A stretch of DNA of 64,000 nucleotides from NCBI GenBank assembly GCA_007844125.1, contig CM017568.1, positions 3,869,882-3,933,881 on the forward strand. The letters are read 5' to 3'. Below are positions 60,009 to 64,000 of the stretch, piece after piece. Within the stretch, counting starts at the first letter, position 1, and every line of letters begins with the position of its first letter. The position numbers and the translations under genes are program-made. The notes beneath the pieces were generated by a model, which saw only the letters and a program-made list of their open reading frames with translations, had not been told where the DNA came from and did no database searches. Origin of the DNA: Sinonovacula constricta (Eukaryota > Mollusca > Bivalvia > Cardiida > Solecurtidae).

Positions 60009-60594
60009 ACATACACCATTAAAGTGACTATAACCTAACTATAACCTATTATCTTAAAGGCCAGAGTGCAATCTTAGGATTGCCGTGACCCAGGGTTAAA
60101 CAGAATATAAAAACTACCAGTATATGTGAATGGTTTTCATTTAAAATGATATTATGTTGTTTTACCAAAAACCTCAAATTAAAATAAAAACATAAATAAA
60201 AAGACGCGTACAAAAACATACCTTGCATTGTGATCAAGCACATAAGCGCAAAAATTATCAGTTAGTCCCGATACATTTTGTTAGTGATGCTACAAGCCAT
60301 GTTCTGTGTATCCGTTTATCTCTAAGCTTCAAACTGTTTGTAATAGATGCAACTTCATTCCCATCCTGTACGCATGCAAGTATGTATGCCCTGTAGATCA
60401 ATTTATTCTAGCTCTTTCTTGTACATCTGGGACCGATTATATGCGTGGGTATATGGTTTTTTTCTGTAATTGTATGTAGTTTGTAACAGAAACCTCAAAA
60501 TAAAAAAGAAGATAAATAAAAAGACGCATATAAACATACCTTGCATTGTGATCGAGCATATAAGAGCAAAAACAGTCAATACTTCCCGATACAT
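34158..60594 (-). CDS. Secreted CAP-EGF-ShKT protein, complete 10-exon gene
   Basis: Ten minus-strand exons (60594-60540, 54361-54336, 53674-53593, 49411-49320, 48871-48781, 48141-48005, 46029-45944, 40835-40744, 36221-36123, 34393-34158) join in one frame: 996 nt, 331 residues. Residues 1-18 form a signal peptide core (VLTVFALICSITM). Next is a CAP (SCP/CRISP) domain at about 55-195 with EEHNRYR, WDDEIATVAQAWAETC, GQNLGKGYGSW, WNAEVKDF, GHYTQ and VCNYAPVGN; then a Cys-rich hinge, an EGF-like module at about 221-253, and a six-Cys ShKT module at about 254-291. The CAP-tetrad His, Glu and His are present; the position often Glu is Gln (GQNL). Family members are extracellular and diverse in role; the ShKT name comes from a toxin, but the module is widespread and implies no toxicity. 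Function here is unknown. Confidence 0.88.
35690..36045 (-). repeat. tRNA-derived SINE-like repeat
   Basis: On the minus strand, a tRNA-like head (gttagagtcgccgacttgta, then ggtcgcgggttcaatcccc resembling a B box) is followed by a second 'ggttcagtccctgag' stretch. It ends at a poly(A) run on this strand (poly(T) at 35720-35731). It lies in the last intron of the CAP gene. The A box is degenerate, so this is a moderate call. Confidence 0.5.
36123..36221 (-). CDS. CAP gene exon 9: EGF-like module
   Basis: The acceptor is tcttgtcag and the donor is gtaagt; phase 1 at both ends, so it is a shuffle-competent module. The sequence holds six cysteines: CGGKACLNGGTLNLADCSCT, then a further CS...C. 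The spacing fits an EGF-like fold. Confidence 0.85.
36240..36480. repeat. ATC trinucleotide-rich region
   Basis: Imperfect (ATC)n/(CAA)n/(GTC)n blocks next to exon 9. The region to about 36610 stays trinucleotide-rich (CAG, AGC). The open frames are low-complexity artefacts. Confidence 0.85.
36930..37310. repeat. Diverged minisatellite, ~28-bp unit
   Basis: About twelve degenerate copies of 'ttgacgtatacaaatgtact' plus gtacatga. The unit is clearly related to the 30-bp array at 37850-40498, and this may be its older, unexpanded flank. Confidence 0.8.
37362..37410. repeat. Short inverted repeat (hairpin)
   Basis: Left arm tatatcaattccactttttcggcc (37362-37385) pairs with ggccgaaaagtgatattgatata, with two mismatches or bulges and almost no loop. 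Confidence 0.7.
37736..37836. repeat. Long inverted repeat, 39-nt arms
   Basis: Arms at 37736-37774 and 37798-37836 are inverted copies with one mismatch (core gatttgatattggccctgtt). A 23-nt loop separates them. It is a strong foldback, either a MITE remnant or a palindrome that seeded neighbouring rearrangement. Confidence 0.85.
37850..40498. repeat. Large minisatellite, 30-bp unit (28-bp variants)
   Basis: About 90 tandem copies of tgacgtatatacaaatatgc followed by tgtagatgat. Variants: 28-bp units (gtatacaaa or gtatagaaatg), c/t changes (aaatttg) and gataat(t/c)g. The variants recur in the same order at 38580-38870 and 39145-39390, showing higher-order duplication. The array lies in the CAP gene intron between exons 8 and 9. 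The 640-890-residue minus-strand open frames are by-products of a unit divisible by three with no stop in those phases. Confidence 0.97.
40744..40835 (-). CDS. CAP gene exon 8: hinge cysteines
   Basis: The acceptor is gtaatttag and the donor is gtaaat; phase 2 in, phase 1 out. GNIGANQINMPYKSG and then CRDCTGHCSDKLC match the 'GN..g...Y..G..C..C...C...lC' end of CRISP-like proteins. Confidence 0.87.
40836..41205. other. Intron sequence between exon 8 and the 18-bp array
   Basis: AT-rich; an A-run lies near 41090-41110. No feature is recognised. Confidence 0.4.
41206..45630. repeat. Giant minisatellite, 18-bp unit
   Basis: About 245 tandem copies of gggtacatgtgtacagtt fill the CAP gene intron between exons 7 and 8. 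There are three zones: 41206-41690 with larger composite units (aggtgagttaggtgta, tatagatg); 41690-43420 rich in aatgcatg(t/c)g(t/c)aca variants; 43440-45630 rich in acttgtgtacag, acctttgta and acatctgta variants. A non-repeat scar sits at 43420-43450. Because 18 is divisible by three and the unit has no stop in most phases on either strand, very long open frames occur in all six frames. None has a start context, splice logic or non-repeat domain to support it. Confidence 0.97.
45855..45938. repeat. (TTA)n microsatellite
   Basis: About 28 near-perfect TTA/TTG/CTA triplets just inside the intron beside exon 7 of the CAP gene. Confidence 0.95.
45944..46029 (-). CDS. CAP gene exon 7: CAP signature 2
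   Basis: The acceptor is cttggtttag and the donor is gtacgt; phase 0 in, phase 2 out. It encodes IVNSKTMKIGCGLARCGTV and FHVCNYAP. The usual Trp after GHYTQ-V-V is Asn here. A (TTA)n microsatellite starts only a few bases inside the following intron. Confidence 0.88.
46030..48004. other. CAP gene intron, no gene recognised
   Basis: AT-rich. Two similar phrases ('caactaaaatatcttaaagacaattaactccactgac' near 46422-46458, 'caacccaaaatgtctcaataacgattaattccactgac' near 46540-46577) suggest an old local duplication. A short inverted motif (tataagacataa ... tgtcttatat) spans about 47742-47817 and may be a MITE remnant. Confidence 0.4.
48005..48141 (-). CDS. CAP gene exon 6: GQNL to GHYTQ, GC donor
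   Basis: The acceptor is tatcaacag; phase 1 in, phase 0 out. It carries FTLGQNLGKGYGSW, WNAEVKDFVYN and KVGHYTQ (CAP signature 1). The donor reads CAG|gcaagt, the known GC-AG class. No GT donor nearby keeps the frame. Confidence 0.9.
48150..48470. repeat. (CAT)n microsatellite-rich stretch
   Basis: Long imperfect (ATC)n/(CAT)n directly next to exon 6. Poly-Met, poly-Ile and poly-Asp open frames here are artefacts, although the exon 6 frame itself reads through from it by chance. Confidence 0.93.
48590..48613. repeat. Poly(C) tract
   Basis: About 22 consecutive C in the intron between exons 5 and 6. Similar C-runs occur at 49538-49559, 51489-51506 and 59976-59993. Confidence 0.95.
48781..48871 (-). 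CDS. CAP gene exon 5: WD..IA helix
   Basis: The acceptor is ttgttgcag and the donor is gtttgt; phase 0 in, phase 1 out. It encodes SWDDEIATVAQAWAETCAL and then DHDEQFNRNIP, a textbook CAP segment. Confidence 0.92.
48895..49085. repeat. Trinucleotide-rich stretch
   Basis: (GGA)n, (ATC)n, (CAA)n and (GTC)n blocks between exons 4 and 5 of the CAP gene. Confidence 0.85.
49320..49411 (-). CDS. CAP gene exon 4: first CAP helix
   Basis: The acceptor is gtctagcag and the donor is gtaggc; phase 1 in, phase 0 out. It encodes VSLIIEEHNRYRSQVQPPAA and then DMIKL, the 'i...HN.yR..v.P.a.dM' signature with the first tetrad His. Confidence 0.88.
50160..51765. repeat. Minisatellite, 39-bp unit, left part
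   Basis: About 40 copies of cccattgtataactgatgac followed by tgaattacccccaggatat. The array is continued at 53015 after a LINE insertion. Copies at about 50590-50960 carry many single-base indels. C-run expansions occur at 50860 and 51489. Gly/Tyr-rich minus-strand open frames are repeat artefacts. Confidence 0.95.
51768..53014 (+). mobile_element. Second 5'-truncated non-LTR retrotransposon
   Basis: A 1.25-kb insertion within the 39-bp array: the last third of a LINE open frame, a short 3' UTR and a tail of (AATA)n followed by attgaattgaaattg. The minisatellite phrase stops at 'tgtataagtcatgac' and resumes with 'tgactgaattac', so any target duplication is very short. The clade differs from the 14-16 kb LINE, since the protein ends in a Cys/His motif not present there. 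Confidence 0.8.
51790..52815 (+). pseudogene. C-terminal part of LINE reverse transcriptase with zinc-knuckle-like end
   Basis: A 341-residue open frame with the post-catalytic RT region (FTYLGVTLKSN, ILPILCYGSEIWGF) and a C-terminal CKLCN...EYHFVLVCPFF motif, the Cys/His end common in several LINE clades. The catalytic palm and endonuclease are missing through 5' truncation. The frame is uninterrupted, which implies recent insertion. The listed start is a GTG codon and the frame extends upstream into the junction. Confidence 0.82.
53015..53560. repeat. Minisatellite, 39-bp unit, right part
   Basis: Continuation of the array at 50160-51765. It becomes increasingly degenerate and ends just before exon 3 of the CAP gene. 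Confidence 0.9.
53593..53674 (-). CDS. CAP gene exon 3: pre-CAP Cys region
   Basis: The acceptor is tctgtacag and the donor is gtaggt; phase 0 in, phase 1 out. It encodes SKPCSDKFAILKTHSACRPP, which resembles the C...HTaC.PP stretch in front of CAP domains of invertebrate venom-allergen-like proteins. Confidence 0.75.
53775..53912. repeat. (CAT)n microsatellite
   Basis: About 40 triplets of CAT/CAC in the intron between exons 2 and 3. The poly-His frame is an artefact. Confidence 0.93.
54336..54361 (-). CDS. CAP gene exon 2: 26-nt exon
   Basis: A tiny exon with acceptor ttatcacag and donor gtaagt; phase 1 in, phase 0 out, encoding ARSQEKTE after a split valine codon. It fits exactly between exon 1 and exon 3 in phase. 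It is supported mainly by splice sites and phase, as it is too short for homology. Confidence 0.6.
54978..55020. repeat. Poly(T) tract
   Basis: About 43 uninterrupted T in intron 1 of the CAP gene. It could be the poly(A) tail of a retroposed element on the minus strand or a simple slippage tract. Confidence 0.95.
55141..55245. promoter_or_regulatory. Paired TCACGTGA boxes plus CRE-like site
   Basis: Two perfect 8-bp palindromes TCACGTGA at 55167-55174 and 55185-55192, 18 bp apart. A TGACGTAA follows near 55228. The surrounding 100 bp is CpG-richer than the rest of intron 1. Such E-boxes are bound by bHLH-ZIP factors of the MITF/TFE/USF type in animals. A regulatory role here is only inferred. 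Confidence 0.35.
55250..56860. other. CAP gene intron 1, no gene recognised
   Basis: No exon resembling a known family. A 67-residue + strand frame at 56018-56221 has several Cys but no recognisable domain and no splice logic. A tract resembling coding-gene promoters (gccatcaaagatggctgcc) occurs near 55790-55806. Confidence 0.35.
56865..57310. repeat. Minisatellite, 25-bp unit
   Basis: About 17 copies of ttgacttatccatacaacca plus atata, with few substitutions. It lies in intron 1 of the CAP gene. Confidence 0.95.
57490..57860. repeat. Diverged tandem repeat, ~85-100-bp unit
   Basis: Four imperfect copies of a segment reading 'cggatcattgtggcggg...cctaaaacgaccagcgtcctcggtat...gacgtaaatcaaggttgagc'. 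Confidence 0.75.
57870..60050. other. CAP gene intron 1, no gene recognised
   Basis: AT-rich. Two copies of a weak tRNA-like phrase (gtgtttgtggtcaagagattatg near 58410 and gtgttggtcaagaggttaagg near 58590) may be SINE remnants. A C-run and (CA)n lie at 59976-60010. Confidence 0.4.
60222..60276 (-). pseudogene. Decayed tandem copy of CAP gene exon 1
   Basis: Same 55-nt length, same ATGTATCGGGA start and same ATCACAATGCAAG|gtatgt end as exon 1 at 60540-60594, about ten substitutions apart. A TAA at codon 5 (M-Y-R-D-stop) breaks it. Flanking sequence on both sides is also duplicated (ataaataaaaagacgc; gttctgt-tatccgttt), about 318 bp apart. Confidence 0.8.
60540..60594 (-). CDS. CAP gene exon 1: start codon and signal peptide
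   Basis: ATG at 60594-60592. It encodes MYREVLTVFALICSITMQ and ends in phase 1 at a gtatgt donor. The start was chosen because the hydrophobic run directly follows it and the exon has a tandem, decayed copy of identical length at 60222-60276. Confidence 0.75.
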
Positions 60595-61445
60595 ATTGTT
60601 TGTGATGCAGCAAACAATGTTCTGTATATCCGTTCTGTTTATCTCTAAACTTACAAATGTTTGTAATTAATGCAACTTTCCTCTCTGTACGCATGCGTCC
60701 GTTGTTGTTTACGCTAGTTTCCAATCGGGTGTCACCTTAACAACGATTCATTTTGACAGTCCTTTTAAGGTGAACTTTGATTAACGATTTGTAAATTCAC
60801 TAGTAAGCTTTTATAATTTCGTGCTTTTATTTGTTATCATGGCTGCAGAAAAGACTCCGGGTTGAAAGCTGAGTGTTTGTCGATACCACTTGACATCTGA
60901 TAAAGAGAAGAGAACCCGCCCAATGTAGTTCTTCAAAAGCGTCTAGCTGACAATAATAAAATTCGGAGTTAATAAACGGTGGACGTTTCTACGCGGTGGC
61001 GGAATTACTTAAATGAACGCATTAACACTTCATAACACTTCCGCTCAATTAAGGCCAAACCACCGATTAAATCAATCGAACTCGGACTAAAGTGTAAGAA
61101 TACAATAAAAATCGTCATCTCTCCATTGTGGTTTATATGCAAATTCATTAAACTGATAGTTATTGCTCTTACTTCATTTCAACATATCGCCGAATAAAAT
61201 AACAACAATAACACAAAGTCAATACTGATTATTTATTATCTTATAACGAGCATTCGAGAAAACAATAAAAAAGACAAACACATCTACACTTCAAAACATT
61301 TTGTATGCGTGGTATAGGGATACCGTACAATAAATCAGAAAATCCCGTCAGGTCAGTAAGCATGTAAAGTAAAACCTTTCGTATATCTACTGAAACACAG
61401 TTTGCCTTTCAAAAACTCGTAACAATATCTTAATCCCTATTATAG

Positions 61446-61646
61446 GAAATCGCAAAGCATAACATTTGCAAAAACTCAACATTTGGTAAAGACGCTTTTG
61501 AAAAGTACTTCGACTGTTACACAATGCATATCCTAAGAAATCTAAATAATCATGCTTGCAAATCTATATGTATTAGCACAAAGGGGATTTCTGCTAAAAT
61601 GTATACCGACATCAGAGCGAATTGCCCAAGTGATGATAAAAAGTGA
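61446..61646 (+). CDS. Candidate 3'-terminal exon of an unidentified + strand gene
   Basis: After an attatag acceptor-like site the frame is open for 66 residues to TGA. It reads EIAKHNICKNSTFGKDAFEK, then YFDCYTMHILRNLNNHAC, and ends CPSDDKK, with five cysteines. The composition looks like real protein, perhaps a small secreted Cys-containing helical domain, but I recognise no family and found no upstream exon. The segment from GKDAF on is repeated exactly 1,132 bp downstream (to 62778), where the upstream part is replaced by unrelated sequence. Confidence 0.4.
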   Translation, partial: EIAKHNICKNSTFGKDAFEKYFDCYTMHILRNLNNHACKSICISTKGISAKMYTDIRANCPSDDKK

Positions 61647-62615
61647 TCTTAAACGCAAGAAGCGCACGCAAAAGCGCAACAACCGGGTGGATTTGCAAGA
61701 AAAACACTTGCAGGATTGCTATTTTTATGCACAGCATTTAAATAATGACAGTTACATGTTCGCAGCTTTAACAGTTTTTTCAGTTTTTCAAAGTTCCGTT
61801 TCTTTATTTAACCACTTACTGATGTTCTGGCAATAGTAGTTACTACAGAAGTTTAATTTAATTAGAAAATTACAAAAAAAAATAATAACACTTAAAACAC
61901 AAAAAAAAATAAAATTGCAGAGGGTATAGAAAGCGAGAGAATGTGAGAGAGAGATGTAGAGAAGAGGGAAGCGATATGGTTAGAGAGATAATTACGAGGG
62001 GAAAAAAGATTGTGAAAGATTTTTAGAGGCAGAAGGGAAAAACAAAGAGAAAAACACAGAAAAACTGAGACGAAAACAATAAATGGTTGGGCATACAACA
62101 TGTGTAGTACATCAATTACTGTGATAAACCTATTTTACATCCAGTTTGTGGTCTATTATTTTACAGTCCCAAAATACTCAAAAGGAAAATATAATTATCT
62201 GCCTATTTTAAGTACATGTACTATTTTAGCCCTGTTATGAAGAATTTGTGCACAATTCTTGCATAAACTTATAGCTTAGTTTAAGTAAAGGCTGTTAATA
62301 ACATTACCTCAGTTGTTAGACAGTACACATTGTGAAAATGACACTTTTCGTCCGTTTTTTTTAAATCTAGAAATAATACAATGTGAAATGTTCAATTAAA
62401 CTAGATTTCGATACCAAACCTGATTACCCAGGTAATCCTGTATTGTTATCTTAAAACAAGTGGTCGTGTGAGTTTTTTCTCAGTTTAAAATAGTTAACAG
62501 TGCAGAGTGCCTCGAATAGGAAATATATTTCTGTAAAGACATGTGCGGTGTTATTCTTTACTTTTTATATGCATGCAGTGCACCAAAAAAACCTGCATAC
62601 TGCATGGTATCTTCA
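61484..62615. repeat. 1,132-bp direct tandem duplication, unit 1
   Basis: Starts tggtaaagacgcttttgaaa. Every stretch I compared is identical to unit 2 at a constant offset of 1,132 bp, including the A-rich runs. Confidence 0.95.
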
Positions 62616-63747
62616 TGGTAAAGACGCTTTTGAAAAGTACTTCGACTGTTACACAATGCATATCCTAAGAAATCTAAATAATCATGCTTGCAAATCTATA
62701 TGTATTAGCACAAAGGGGATTTCTGCTAAAATGTATACCGACATCAGAGCGAATTGCCCAAGTGATGATAAAAAGTGATCTTAAACGCAAGAAGCGCACG
62801 CAAAAGCGCAACAACCGGGTGGATTTGCAAGAAAAACACTTGCAGGATTGCTATTTTTATGCACAGCATTTAAATAATGACAGTTACATGTTCGCAGCTT
62901 TAACAGTTTTTTCAGTTTTTCAAAGTTCCGTTTCTTTATTTAACCACTTACTGATGTTCTGGCAATAGTAGTTACTACAGAAGTTTAATTTAATTAGAAA
63001 ATTACAAAAAAAAATAATAACACTTAAAACACAAAAAAAAATAAAATTGCAGAGGGTATAGAAAGCGAGAGAATGTGAGAGAGAGATGTAGAGAAGAGGG
63101 AAGCGATATGGTTAGAGAGATAATTACGAGGGGAAAAAAGATTGTGAAAGATTTTTAGAGGCAGAAGGGAAAAACAAAGAGAAAAACACAGAAAAACTGA
63201 GACGAAAACAATAAATGGTTGGGCATACAACATGTGTAGTACATCAATTACTGTGATAAACCTATTTTACATCCAGTTTGTGGTCTATTATTTTACAGTC
63301 CCAAAATACTCAAAAGGAAAATATAATTATCTGCCTATTTTAAGTACATGTACTATTTTAGCCCTGTTATGAAGAATTTGTGCACAATTCTTGCATAAAC
63401 TTATAGCTTAGTTTAAGTAAAGGCTGTTAATAACATTACCTCAGTTGTTAGACAGTACACATTGTGAAAATGACACTTTTCGTCCGTTTTTTTTAAATCT
63501 AGAAATAATACAATGTGAAATGTTCAATTAAACTAGATTTCGATACCAAACCTGATTACCCAGGTAATCCTGTATTGTTATCTTAAAACAAGTGGTCGTG
63601 TGAGTTTTTTCTCAGTTTAAAATAGTTAACAGTGCAGAGTGCCTCGAATAGGAAATATATTTCTGTAAAGACATGTGCGGTGTTATTCTTTACTTTTTAT
63701 ATGCATGCAGTGCACCAAAAAAACCTGCATACTGCATGGTATCTTCA
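62616..63747. repeat. 1,132-bp direct tandem duplication, unit 2
   Basis: Exact-looking copy of unit 1. After 63747 the sequence diverges (ttcaggtaac versus ttcatggtaaag at the internal junction), which fixes the breakpoints. Beyond it, to the window end, nothing is recognised. Confidence 0.95.
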
Positions 63748-64000
63748 GGTAACAAGAATTTATTTGGTTGCATCAGAGAACAAAAATGGTCCGATATCAA
63801 CTGTTACAAGTCGAGTATAAGAAAGAGACAAACTAACATAAGAAAAAGTTTCAAGTTCAATAGTCAGCGAATCCTGTTCGTCTGCTGCTTTAGACTAGAC
63901 TAGATATCGAAGACAGATATAACAAGATATGTTTATGCACGTGTAGAACAATTTCGCATGTTTTCAAGAACCATCGCTATGGTAACATAACGCACGTGCA

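Noticed and set aside
61892..63233. Hydrophobic 69-codon minus-strand frames in both duplicated units
   Set aside because: Present twice only because of the 1,132-bp duplication. Phe/Leu/Ser-rich from A/T- and purine-rich sequence, with no signal of a gene.

Overview
This window looks like AT-rich, intron-rich, repeat-rich nuclear DNA from an invertebrate. The dispersed repeats and the kinds of gene present best fit a bivalve mollusc (perhaps a heterodont such as a dreissenid or a clam). That taxon is an inference from remembered repeat families and was not checked. No bacterial, organellar or viral gene was recognised.

Two multi-exon genes explain almost all of the real coding sequence. On the + strand (about 1.8-28.6 kb) lies the 3' part of a prolyl 3-hydroxylase (leprecan) gene. 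Sixteen consecutive exons join in a single open frame, and one position has two candidate exons. The visible protein runs from the end of a helical/TPR region through a degenerate dioxygenase-like domain to an intact Fe(II)/2-oxoglutarate dioxygenase domain, and ends in HDEL, an endoplasmic-reticulum retention signal. The degenerate domain has the same exon and intron-phase pattern as the catalytic one, so it looks like an internal duplication of a block of exons. On the - strand (60.6 to 34.2 kb) lies a complete 10-exon gene for a secreted 331-residue protein: signal peptide, CAP (SCP/CRISP) domain, EGF-like module and ShKT module. It has a 26-nt exon 2 and a GC-AG intron. The two genes converge, with about 5.6 kb between their stop codons.

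The rest is repeats. In the hydroxylase introns there are dispersed repeats (2-3, 6.3-7.2 and 22.2-23.5 kb), minisatellites (8.0-8.5, 12.8-13.4 and 13.5-17.4 kb), a 5'-truncated CR1/L2-like LINE (14.2-16.7 kb), a MITE with TA target duplications (18.2-19.0 kb) and a TIR transposon with a decayed pogo/Tigger-like transposase (23.7-25.3 kb). In the secreted-protein introns there are very long minisatellites: a 30-bp unit (37.85-40.5 kb), an 18-bp unit (41.2-45.6 kb), a 39-bp unit (50.2-53.5 kb, split by a second truncated LINE) and a 25-bp unit (56.9-57.3 kb). Several unit lengths are multiples of three, which creates very long open frames that I judge not to be genes. Close to the start of the secreted-protein gene, exon 1 and its flanks are tandemly duplicated with one decayed copy. 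Upstream of that lies a 1,132-bp direct duplication that carries part of a candidate cysteine-containing terminal exon of another gene.

The points most worth following up are the duplicated exon that could be a mutually exclusive pair in the hydroxylase, the pseudo-enzyme domain arising from an exon-block duplication, and the concentration of 18-, 30- and 39-bp satellites inside the introns of one secreted-protein gene.
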